47,907 nucleotides of DNA. Origin: Pseudomonas sp. PA15(2017) (lineage in GTDB: Bacteria > Pseudomonadota > Gammaproteobacteria > Pseudomonadales > Pseudomonadaceae). The notes beneath the pieces were generated by a model, which saw only the letters and a program-made list of their open reading frames with translations, ran no database searches and had not been told where the DNA came from. The DNA is taken from NCBI RefSeq assembly GCF_001945395.1, contig NZ_MSXV01000058.1, positions 30,224 through 78,130 on the forward strand. Direction: 5' to 3'. Position 1 is the stretch's first letter, and every line of letters begins with the position of its first letter. The translations under genes and the position numbers were made by a program. Below, piece by piece: positions 20,046 through 29,400 of the stretch.

Positions 20046-20581
20046 CCGCGGCTCTCGCACGGCGCGGCGAGTTTGAGGTGTGGCACGAAATTGCAGGGTC
20101 GATGGCGCGCATCCAACTGTTCGGCCAGGATGCCGTCCCAGCCGGTGCGGCAGGCGTTGGTCGAGCCTGGCAGGCAGCACACCAGGGTGCCGTTGGCCAA
20201 ACCAGCCAGCGCCCGGGACTGGATGGTCGAGGTGCCGATGTCGGCAGTGGAAATCTGCCGGAACAGCTCGCCGAAGCCATCGACCTGCTTGTCCAGCAGG
20301 CAGGCCACCGCTTCCGGCGTGCTGTCACGACCGGTGAAGCCGGTGCCGCCGGTGATCAGCACCACCTGCACCACGTCCTCGGCGATCCAGGTGGCGACCT
20401 GGGCACGGATCTTGTACAGGTCATCCTTGAGCAGCACGCGCTCGGCAAGGCTGTGGCCCGCCGCTTTGAGGCGGTCGACGAAAAATTGCCCGGAGGTATC
20501 GGTTTCCAGCGTGCGGGTGTCGCTGACCGTCAGCACGGCGATATTCAGGGGCACGAATGGCGCATCGGCCTTGTGGCTCAT
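20042..20581 (-). CDS. moaB: MoaB/MogA-type molybdopterin adenylyltransferase
   Basis: A 179-residue protein of the MoCF-binding family: NIAVLTVSDTRTLETDTSG at the start, then VLITGGTGFTGRDSTPEA and a later LPGSTNACRTGW. This family binds molybdopterin and adenylates it before metal insertion by MoeA. The start at MSHKADAPF (20581) is the family start; a longer frame runs into mobA on the other strand and is not credible. It is followed by moeA with a 4-bp overlap, and is divergent from mobA across 68 bp. Confidence 0.93.
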   Translation of the reverse strand: MSHKADAPFVPLNIAVLTVSDTRTLETDTSGQFFVDRLKAAGHSLAERVLLKDDLYKIRAQVATWIAEDVVQVVLITGGTGFTGRDSTPEAVACLLDKQVDGFGELFRQISTADIGTSTIQSRALAGLANGTLVCCLPGSTNACRTGWDGILAEQLDARHRPCNFVPHLKLAAPCESRG

Positions 20582-20649
20582 GGCAGGCTTCCAGTTGTCG
20601 TGAACAAAGGCCGGTGTTATACCACAGCGCCACCTCCGGAGACCCCGCC

Positions 20650-21222
20650 ATGCCCGCCATCGCAACGCCCCAGCCCTTCTCGGTGGTTCTGCTCGCAGGC
20701 GGCCGGGGCCAGCGCATGGGCGGCCTGGACAAGGGCCTGGTGCACTGGCAGGCGCGACCGATGATCGCATGGCTACACGAGGTGGTTCGCCCGCTTACCG
20801 ATGACCTGATCATCTCCTGCAATCGCAACCAGCAGGCTTATGCTGCCTACGCCGACCGCCTGGTCGGCGACGACAGCGCCGATTATCCGGGGCCCCTTGC
20901 CGGCATCCGGGCGGCCTTGCAGGTCGCCCGCCACCCACTGCTGCTGGTACTGCCGTGCGACGCCCCCAAGATCGATCGCGCGCTGATCGAGGGCCTGCTG
21001 GCCCTGGCGGACGGGCGCCCGGTAATGGCACAGCGCGCCGGCTACTGGGAGCCGCTGTTCGCGGTGATCCCGCGCTGCCTGCTGCCTTCATTGGAAGAAG
21101 CCTGGCACGCGGGCGAGCGCAGCACCCAGCGCTGGCTGCGCGCGCATGATCCCGCCGTACTGCATTGCGAGACCGACGATCCGCGCCTGAGCAACCTCAA
21201 TTCCCCCGATCTGCTCGGCTGA
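20650..21222 (+). CDS. mobA: Molybdenum cofactor guanylyltransferase MobA
   Basis: Transfers GMP to molybdenum cofactor to make the bis-MGD form used by DMSO-reductase-type enzymes. It has 190 residues. The nucleotide-binding loop is VVLLAGGRGQRMGGLDKGL near the N-terminus, and LVLPCDAPKIDRALI is the metal-binding segment; GPLAGIRAAL is also typical. The start at 20650 follows a GGAGACC by a few bases. It is divergent from moaB-moeA, so the three genes form one cofactor-maturation locus. Confidence 0.95.
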   Translation: MPAIATPQPFSVVLLAGGRGQRMGGLDKGLVHWQARPMIAWLHEVVRPLTDDLIISCNRNQQAYAAYADRLVGDDSADYPGPLAGIRAALQVARHPLLLVLPCDAPKIDRALIEGLLALADGRPVMAQRAGYWEPLFAVIPRCLLPSLEEAWHAGERSTQRWLRAHDPAVLHCETDDPRLSNLNSPDLLG

Positions 21223-21329
21223 AAAGCTTGCGGCATGGGGCTGCAGGTGGATAAATAAGGCGGAACTTGGACTCGGCCTACTCGTCTGAGCCAAGGTAAT
21301 CAATCTGCCTCGACTTAAGGAGACACGTC

Positions 21330-21551
21330 ATGAAGCAACGGACGACCGCTGCGTTTCTACTCGCCCTCGGCCTGGTTACCCTGGCCGGTTGCTCCACGCC
21401 ATCGGTGATCACCCTCAATGATGGCCGTGAAATCCAGACTGTAGATCGCCCTGATTTCGACAGCGACACCGGCTTCTACGAGTTCGAACAGCTGGATGGC
21501 AAGCGCACCAAGGTCAACAAGGACCAAGTTCGTACCGTCAAGGAGCTGTAA
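21330..21551 (+). CDS. Small YgdI/YgdR-type lipoprotein
   Basis: A 73-residue lipoprotein. The signal peptide MKQRTTAAFLLALGLVTLAGC ends in the lipobox LAGC, with Cys21 lipidated; the next residues are Ser-Thr, not Asp, so outer-membrane sorting is expected. The mature part ITLNDGREIQTVDRPDFD...YEFEQLDGKRTKVNKDQV fits the YgdI/YgdR small beta-barrel family (DUF903). TTAAGGAGA lies ahead of the ATG. Its function is unknown. It is the last chromosomal gene before the tRNA and prophage. Confidence 0.92.
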   Translation: MKQRTTAAFLLALGLVTLAGCSTPSVITLNDGREIQTVDRPDFDSDTGFYEFEQLDGKRTKVNKDQVRTVKEL

Positions 21552-21614
21552 GCGCTCTACGGGTCGGGGGCGTATGCCGATGCAGCGCCCCGATTAAAAA
21601 TTTTTGCTAACCCC

Positions 21615-21642
21615 TTGTGTTGCAAAAGTTTTTGAGTAGAAT
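21615..21642 (+). promoter_or_regulatory. tRNA-Pro promoter
   Basis: TTGTGT (21615-21620) and TAGAAT (21637-21642) are spaced by 16 bp and lie 10 bp before the tRNA. An A/T-rich tract (TTAAAAATTTTTG, just upstream) could act as an UP element. Confidence 0.65.
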
Positions 21643-21652
21643 TTGGCGAATT

Positions 21653-21729
21653 CGGAGTGTAGCGCAGCTTGGTAGCGCGTCTCGTTCGGGACGAGAAGGT
21701 CGCAGGTTCGAATCCTGTCTCTCCGACCA
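21653..21729 (+). tRNA. tRNA-Pro (anticodon CGG)
   Basis: A 77-nt cloverleaf with encoded CCA. The anticodon arm is TCTCG-TTCGGGA-CGAGA, so the anticodon is CGG and it reads CCG. The T arm is GCAGG-TTCGAAT-CCTGT with one G-T pair, and the D arm has GCGC/GCGC. The acceptor arm pairs CGGAGTG with CTCTCCG and has one T-T mismatch at the sixth pair. An integrase gene follows directly, so the 3' half is the likely phage attachment core. Confidence 0.95.
21690..21729 (+). other. Probable attL (3' half of tRNA-Pro)
   Basis: The integrase gene begins 170 bp after the tRNA, and the tRNA is complete, as expected when the element carries a copy of the 3' end. The exact core cannot be fixed because the matching attR lies outside the window. 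The acceptor mismatch falls in this half. Confidence 0.6.
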
Positions 21730-21772
21730 CCTTCAAGTTTCAGCATGGTTCACCATGTCTCGAAACCCCAAC

Positions 21773-21797
21773 AAAACCGGCCCCTGTGGCCGGTTTT
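21773..21797 (+). terminator. Intrinsic terminator after tRNA-Pro
   Basis: AAAACCGGCC-CCTGT-GGCCGGTTTT, a perfect 10-bp stem with a T-run within its right arm, lies 44 bp after the tRNA. Confidence 0.85.
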
Positions 21798-21841
21798 GTC
21801 GTTTCAGCATGTCTCTCTTTGTCTCGCCTCATCTCTCCCCA

Positions 21842-21894
21842 ATTGGTATGCCGATTGGTATGCTGGCTTCCCAATCGAACCCGGCATACCAAAT
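21842..21894 (+). repeat. Repeated ATTGGTATGC motifs upstream of the integrase
   Basis: ATTGGTATGC occurs at 21842-21851 and 21854-21863 (12-bp period) and in inverted form, GCATACCAAAT, at 21884-21894, right up to the integrase start codon. These could be arm-type integrase sites or an operator for int expression. Confidence 0.6.
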
Positions 21895-21898
21895 ATCG

Positions 21899-23128
21899 AT
21901 GAAACGCGCTGATATCAAGCGTCGGCCCATGGCCGATACCACCCTTTCTACCCTCGAACCTGAAGCCGCTGTGTACCGCGAACACGACGGCCAGGGCCTG
22001 TACTTTCGAGTGAAGCCTACGGGCCAGAAACTGTGGGAGCTTCGATATACTAAGCCCGGCACAAAGGCCCGGTCATGGCTGGGCCTCGGCCCGTACCCGA
22101 GTGTGTCGGGTGCACAGGCCAGGGCAAAAGCGCAGGAAGCGCGCGCACTGCTCGCCCAGGGCATCGACCCAGCCACTCAGCGTAAGGCCGAAGAGGCGCA
22201 GGAAAAGGCCAAGGCCGAGAACACCTTCGAGCCCCTGGCACGTGAATGGTATGCCGCCCGGGTGTCCGGCTGGGGTAAGAGCTACGCCAAGCGGGTCATG
22301 GGCGCCTTGGAGTTGCACGTCTTCCCGAAGATGGGCAAGCGCTCCTACATCGACATTACCCCGATGGAATGGATGGAACTGTTCCGCCGCATGGAAAAGC
22401 AAGGGATCCTCGAGCAGATGGCCAACGTGCGCCGGTACTGCAAGGAGATCTACGACCTGGCCAGGGTCACCGGCCGCGCGGTGAACAATCCCGTCGACGG
22501 GCTAGAGAAGTTCCTGCAGAAGCAGAAATCGGAGAACTATGCCCACGTCGACCAGGCCGAACTGCCGAAGCTGCTGCAGGCGGTCACCAGCTACTCGAAC
22601 CGGATGGTTCGCATCGGCCTGCGGCTGCTGATCATCAATGGCCTGCGCCCGAGCGAAGTGCGCGAAGCCAAGTGGGAAGAGTTCGATCTGGAGAAAGGCA
22701 TCTGGGAGATTCCCGCCGAGCGCATGAAGAAGCGCCGCGAGCACATCGTCCCGCTGTCCACCCAGTCACTCAACCTGCTGAAGGAACTGAAGATCTACTC
22801 TGGCGCCTACGACAGGCTGTTCCCCGGCCGCAACGACCGCACCAAGCCGCTCAGCAATATGGTCTTCAACATGGCTCTGCGCCGCATGGGCTATAAAGGC
22901 GAGCAGACCGGGCATGGCTTCCGCCACATCGCGAGCACCATCCTGAACGAGCACGGCTTCGACGAGAACCACATCGAGGCGCAGCTCTCCCACGCCAAGG
23001 CAGGCGTCGCCGGCGTGTACAACAAGGCGAAATACCTGGAGCAGCGGCGCACCATGATGCAGTGGTATGCCGACCACCTCGACGCCCTCGAGCGCGGCAA
23101 CGTGGTCAGCCTCCCAAAGAGGGCCTGA
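21899..23128 (+). CDS. int: P4-type tyrosine recombinase (prophage integrase)
   Basis: Site-specific integrase of 409 residues. The N-terminal DUF4102 arm-binding domain spans about 15-100 (REHDGQGLYFRVKPTGQKLWELRY, then WLGLGPYPSVSGAQARAKA). The core-binding domain follows at about 108-205. The catalytic domain has Arg250 in GLRPSEVR, His339/Arg342 in HGFRHIAS, His365 in LSHA and the nucleophile Tyr374 in GVYNKAKY; a lysine in MKKRREH is the likely fifth catalytic residue. The start MKRADIKRR is chosen because the longer frame would run back across the terminator and the tRNA. No strong ribosome site precedes it. It sits by tRNA-Pro, the usual target class of P4-type integrases. Confidence 0.93.
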   Translation: MKRADIKRRPMADTTLSTLEPEAAVYREHDGQGLYFRVKPTGQKLWELRYTKPGTKARSWLGLGPYPSVSGAQARAKAQEARALLAQGIDPATQRKAEEAQEKAKAENTFEPLAREWYAARVSGWGKSYAKRVMGALELHVFPKMGKRSYIDITPMEWMELFRRMEKQGILEQMANVRRYCKEIYDLARVTGRAVNNPVDGLEKFLQKQKSENYAHVDQAELPKLLQAVTSYSNRMVRIGLRLLIINGLRPSEVREAKWEEFDLEKGIWEIPAERMKKRREHIVPLSTQSLNLLKELKIYSGAYDRLFPGRNDRTKPLSNMVFNMALRRMGYKGEQTGHGFRHIASTILNEHGFDENHIEAQLSHAKAGVAGVYNKAKYLEQRRTMMQWYADHLDALERGNVVSLPKRA

Positions 23129-23192
23129 AAAGGCCCTTCCCCATCACAGCTGCGATGCTCGAAACTGACCTGACATTTCCGGGAGACTCCCC

Positions 23193-23408
23193 ATGCTTCA
23201 GGTCTGGATCGGCGGCATACTTCTCGTGCTAGGCATGGTTGCCCTGCTGGCTAACCCTATTATCGGCGGCATCCTCATCGCCTTCGGCTACCTTCTCTAC
23301 AAGGGCACCGATCGCGCCACACGCGCTGCAGCAGAATCCACCTTCTGGGGATTCGCGCTGCTCTGCGGTGTCATAGTCGGCATCGCTGCGCTGATCAGCG
23401 CGTTCTAG
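23193..23408 (+). CDS. Small two-helix membrane protein
   Basis: A 71-residue protein with two strong membrane segments, MLQVWIGGILLVLGMVALLANPIIGGILIAFGYLLY and FWGFALLCGVIVGIAALISAF, joined by a short charged loop KGTDRATRAAAES. GGGAGAC lies eight bases before the ATG. I do not recognise the family. It lies just after the integrase on the same strand, and its stop codon overlaps that of the convergent giant gene (both TAG, within 23405-23408). In a prophage such small membrane proteins may be holin-like or superinfection-exclusion factors, but nothing here decides that. Confidence 0.7.
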   Translation: MLQVWIGGILLVLGMVALLANPIIGGILIAFGYLLYKGTDRATRAAAESTFWGFALLCGVIVGIAALISAF

Positions 23409-26400
23409 AAGTCACCCCCTGCCAGGTTGACGATCCGCTCAGCCACTCCGTTTGCCCTCACCTGCAGCGCATCCAGCCGCTGCCGCTTCTGCTCTGGCGT
23501 CATCGCGGTGTCCCGGTACACAGCATCCATCTGGTTGCGGATGTTGCCGAGCTGCTTGCGCGCCAGTCCCAGCGCCGGCCGGTGGCGCAGCTTCTCGCGG
23601 TTCTGCGACATCAGCTGCTCGGCAGCATCAAGGCGCCCCTCCTCCCGATATGACTTGATGGTGCGGTTCAGCTGATCGGCTTCTCGCATCATGTCGTAGA
23701 ACTCGGACTGGTATTTGGTCGAGCGCGGCGAATTTCCTTGATAGATCACCTTCAGGATGGGGATGTCACCGCTGCGGCTCGCTGGTCGCTCGGCATCATC
23801 GAACCAGCTTGTCACCAGGCTTGATGCGTCAAGGACATATTGCCCCAGCGTACCTGTGTAGGCGGCGATCAGGTGGTCGACCTGCTTGGGCGATACGCCG
23901 GCAATTGGTCCGGTCACCTGGCCAACCAGCCGCCCAATGGTGCTGGTGCGTTCGTCGTAGCGTGCTTCGGGCAGCTTGCCCTCGTCGCTCATGTCCTCGA
24001 TCGGCGAATCGCGGAAGAAGTTGCGGTTGGCCTGCAGCTCACGGATGGGCTGATAGAACTGCGGTACCGGGTTGAAGGCCAGGGTATCGAACACCCCATG
24101 CGATACCGCCTTGGCCAGGTCGCCGCCGTCCTGGGTGCCGGTCATCGCGTGAAGGATTCGCTCGGGCACGGTACCGAACACCAGCCCCAGCTCGAACGGC
24201 TTGGGAATGCGGAAGTGCTCATCGCCCAGGAAGATGTGCCAGTGCATGTCCTTGTCCCAGTCCATCAGGGCCTTGTAACGCTCGTCATCGTCATTGATAC
24301 CGGCCAGCAGCAGCGAGAACAGCGCGATATAGCCACCCTTCATGGCCACCTCTTTGGCCAGCAAGGTCTTGTCGCCCTTCACCGCACGGCCGAGCTTGTA
24401 CAGGCCCTGCAGCCGCGCGTTGAGGAACGGCACCACGTCGGTGAACCACTGCGCCGCGGCGAAGTTGCCGCGCAGGCTGTAGTCCATCAAGTCCTTGGCC
24501 TCGTAGGAGGCCTGGCGGCGCGATTTGCCCGCGGCGATCGCGGCCTTGTAGGTGCTAAGCCGGTTGGCGTTCTCCACCTTGTCGCCCAGCTCGCGGTAGT
24601 GCTGCCAGCCCTTGCCCAGCATGGCTGCGGCCTTCGCGGGTGTGTTCACCAGGCTGCCCAAGTAGGCTTCCTGCTGGCGGCGAGTGAAGCCTTTCTTCTC
24701 CAGCGCCCGGCGGATGATCTGCGCCGAGGCCTCAGGGTCGGCGCCATGCACATAGCCGCCCTGGAAGCTGCCGCCGGCGAACATCAGGTCGCGGTAGTCG
24801 GCATCCTCGCGCAGGGCATCACGCATGCCTTTGATCGAGTCCTTGCCCAGGGTGAAGCCGTCCTTGTTGATCACCCAGGCATGCGCCGCGTCACGGATGA
24901 AGTTGCGCAGGATGAAGTCCGGCGATGCCGTCACGCCGGTGGTGAGGATTCGCTTGAACGCTCGGCCGATCTTCGTGATCGGGTCGTTGAAGATGCTGCC
25001 TTCCATGAACTTCAGGCCGCGCAGCAGGCTCTCGTCGTTGACACGGTAGTACTCGGCCTTGCCGTCGCGCTGCACCCGGATGATGTCCGGGTCGGTGGGT
25101 GCCACGCGCGTCCACACCTTCTCGAAGCCTTCGTTTTCAGGCTTCATCAGCTGGTTCACCACCTTGATCGGGTTGCTGCCGGCCGGCAGGTCGAGCAGGT
25201 CGGCGGCCAGGGCCAGGGCTTTGCGGTCCTTGCGGATCTGCTGAGCGATCTGGTCGCGCGAAATCAACACCTGCTGCCAGCGCGGGCTTTCGTCGGTCAG
25301 GAACTCGCTGCCCTGCAGGTTGCCCACCACCTCGAGCAGCGCCTTGTTCTTCATCGACGCATCAATGCGCTTCGTCCAGCCTGCCAGCATGTTGGCCAGC
25401 AGGTCATTGGTCGGCAGGTCGCCGCCCTTTAGCGCCTTGATGGCTGCCGTCTGGTGCGACAGGCCGCGCTTACTGCGCGGCGCGCTGAAGATGCCCTCGC
25501 TCTCGTCCTGGCGGTAGAACGGCACGTAGTAATCGGTCAGCCACTTCGCCCGGGCGTCCTGATCGATAAGCCCCGCCTCCTGCGCCAGGTCCAGCACTGC
25601 CTCGTTCACCTGGGCGTATTCGCGATAAACCTTCTCGAATAGCGCCTCGTTGCCCTTACCCATGGCCACCAGCTCGCTGATCTCGGCATCGGTCAGGTTG
25701 TTCTCCCTGCCCTGCGCCTTCAGCAGCTGCGCACGCTTGCCGCCCAGCCAGGCGAGCCATGGGGTCAGGTTGTCCGGTCCCAGGTCACCCAGGATCTCCA
25801 GCACGCCGCGAGTGTTGGCCTTGCCGGACACAACGCCGTCGCGCCACTCCGGCGCGGCGTAGTGCAGCACGCCGTGCATCACGTCAGCGATGCCGCTGGC
25901 CATCCGGGCCGAGACGTACCCCTGCTGGTTCACGTCCGTCACCCCTACCGCCTCCTCGGCCCGGCGGATGCCAGCCAGGCCGTCGAACACACCCTCTTCC
26001 GACCGCACAGACCACTCGCGCATCTTGGTCTGCAGGCCGCCGAGGGTCATGTTGCGCACCTGGTCCAGCAGGCTTTGGGCGTCGACCTTGGCCAGGCCGA
26101 GCTTGCGAAGTGCCTCGGTGTCCCGCTGGCTCGCACGCGAGTAACGGATGTCCGAGTCGGCCGGGTCAAAGGTGCCAACGTTGGCCGTGGCGCTCTTCAC
26201 CTGCTCCGGGTTGCGGGCCACCACCATCTTGCTATTGATGAAGCCGTCGTAGCTTGTGTCAGCGTTGAAGTCCGCGAAGCTCGGCGCGGGGTTCTTGATG
26301 GCCACGAATACCGGCATCACGTTGGCGCCCTCGCCGGCGGCGTAACGGTCGGCAGTGGCCTGGTCCTTCGCGAAATAGAAGCCGCGGGGCGCATCGAGCG

Positions 26401-29400
26401 GGAGCACGATGTTGCTGCCGATCGTCTCCCGAGCGAAGGCGTCGAAGTCCCCGGTAGTACCGTGATACACAACCAGCGGCTCGCCGTTACCGTCTGTCAC
26501 CTTGGACACCGTGTCCGGGTTGACGCGTTCGAGCTCCCGGCGTGAGAATGCCTGCACCCCGGTGGAATCCACCGAGGACGGAACCCCGGTATAGGCCGAT
26601 GTGGCGCGTTCCCCAGCAATGGGGGTATCCCTCGGAGACACTGCCGGGGTTTCTTTTTGCCCGAATTCCAGGGTCGTCGCGTTGTAGAACTGTCGCCCGT
26701 CACGGGTGCGCTGCACCGTGAACACCACCGCCAGATCCTGGCCATCAATCTCCGCGCGAGCGATCAGCTTCTCGTAAGCCTGGACGTTCGGCTCCGCTGC
26801 ACGATCAGACGGCGCCTCGGACGAGGTGTAAATCGCCTTGCGGAAAGTCTCCCGCAGGTCTGCCGCCAGGTGCAATTTGGCCGGGTCCGCCCCGCCACTG
26901 ATGAATTTCCGCACACCAGTGTTATTGCTGACCTCCACCTCGCCGAGCGTGTCGTTGACCAGCGGCTCTTTGCTGCGCGCGATGTCCTGCATCGCCTGCT
27001 TGGCCTTCATCCGCAGCTGGCCGATGCTCAGCCCGCGCCAGTCCTCAGGGATCCGCACCCGCACCGGCACCATGCCCGCCAGACGCTCCATCGCAGACGC
27101 AGCTTTCCAATCGCCGAACCAGCGCTTGAAGTTATCGCTGCGCACCTGGTGCCACTGCCGCTGGTTCAACAGTGAGGGCTTCCCATTGGGCGCCAGCAGG
27201 CGGCCCTGGATGTCCACCAACTCCGGCCCGCGGCCTGATTGACCATTGCGGGAGAAAGCCGCGCGGGCGCCTCGCTGTTGCCGGCCGTTCTCGATATAGG
27301 CCCGGGCATTGGCAAGCAGCCCCTGGATATCGCCTTCCGTCCAGTTCATCCCCAGGCCGAGCGACCTGAAGGTGTTGCGCATGGCCGTGACCAGGCGTTG
27401 CCAGAACGGCTGACGGGCTATGGTGCCGGCGCCCGCCATGTCGGCCAGCACTTCTTCGGTGGCCACGGCTTTGGTGTAACCCAGGCGCTGCACCAGCGCG
27501 TCTGCCTGAGCCTTCACCTGCGCATTGCTGCTGTAGATGCTCATCAGCAGCGGGGTCAGCCGGTTACCGTAGGCGCCCTGCAGCCCTGCGTGGCCAAGTA
27601 CCTCGTGCTGCAGTACGAACGCAGCGTGTCGCGCGCCGGTCAGGTTGTCCGCCACCAGGTAGACCTTGCCATCGGCGAAGATGCCTTCGACGTCAAAAGC
27701 ACCGTCACGCTCGACGCGCTGCCGCTGGCGGGTCGGCAGATCCTTGATGGACTGCACCACCGTGACGGCCGGCGCGTTCTTCCAGTCCCGGGTGATCTGC
27801 GCGATTGCCATACGAAGCTGGCCCGCGCGGGCGCCCTTGGGTTTCTCCGGCGCCGTGCGGTAGCTGTTGCGCGAGTACGCCTGCCCGAACTCCTTACGCA
27901 GCGCCTCCCATGCCTGGCGGTTCAAGCTTTCCGGGCTGTCGCTGTTCAGGGCGTTGAACTGCTCGATCGTGATCCCGGCAGAGGCGCGATCGACATCGGC
28001 TTCGTACTGGCTCTGCAGCCGTTGGATGGCCTGGTCGTAGCCCGGCGAACCCTTCTTGAGGCCTGCAGCCTTGGCCTGACGATCGATGTAGCGCTTTCGC
28101 GGCAGCGTGAGTATTTCCGGCAGATCTGCAGCCTGCTTAGGTGCCACGTCTGGCGCAGTCGAATTGACCTTTTGAGGATCCGCGCGTAGATTTTCTGTTG
28201 CAGTGGTACCGGCTCTAGTCGGTTTAGACTGCCGAGCTGGCTCATTCAGCCTACGCGGCACTTCGTTTGAAGTATCCGGCTCCACTGCACCTTCCAGCCT
28301 TCCGCTAAGTGCCCGCTGTCCGTCGCCCCCCTCAGCTGCAGGAGGTGTGTCGCCTGCGGCTCTGTCATCCTGCTGCAATGGCCGTTTCAAGTCCCCATTG
28401 CGCAGCCAGTCACGGAAAGCATCGGGCGCCATCTGCGTTACCGGCCCAACCTTCCAGCCTTCATCGAAGTTCGAGCGGTAGGCAGCGATCGCGCTTTCGC
28501 GATCCGGATAGCCGATCATCACCTTGTGTTCATCGAAAGAGCCGTCGCCCTGGTTCACCTGATCGACCACGAACACCTGAGCGGCATCATCCCGCGGGCC
28601 GACATACACATCGACCTGCTCACCATCGGCGCCCTCAGTACGGCGAATGTAGCCATAGTGGTCGCTCATCTCGTGCGCCCACTCACTGCCGTCCGGACGC
28701 TTGCCGCGCCGCACGGAACCACGCGGGTTCTCGATGGTGATGTCCAAGCCGCCCACACGCACATGCCCCTTGCGGTAGTTGCCTGCCTCGATTTGCGCTT
28801 CACTGGGCTCGGGCAAACTGTTGCTCGGCGATGTGGCCGCCTCCTGCGCACGCTGGTCGACCTGGCGCACAGGCGCCTGCCGCTCCATGCCTGGGCCGCC
28901 AAGCGGACGCACCTGGTTGGCAGGGTTCACATACGGAGCCGCCGGCCCCCGCTCGGCCGTGCCCTCGCTATCGACCACCATCGTGCTCGGCGCCGGCAGC
29001 GCCAGCGGGGCTTTCGGCTCCACTGGTGCCCGTGGCACAGCGACGGCCCATCCGCCTTCGTGCTGCACCACCACCGGCCGCTCGCCGGCCCGGCTCAGCT
29101 GATTAAATAGCCGCTGCAGCCGCACATCGCGCTCGCCGCGGAATGGCTGGCCATTCTTCTGCACACGAATGTCGTATTCGGGGTCGCCAGCAACGGGCAC
29201 TCCCTGCACCTGCTCGGTTTGCTGCGGGCCCGTGTCCATTTCTACGGTCGGCAGTGGCGGGCGCTCGCTAACGTCCTCGACCGGGAGCGGCCCGGAATCT
29301 TGGGTAACCTCCGGCAGCGGCATGCTGCGTGCCTCAGCCGTGGTCATGCGGCCAAGCTGTTCATCAGTTACACCAAGCGCACGGAGTTGGTTGCGTTCAT

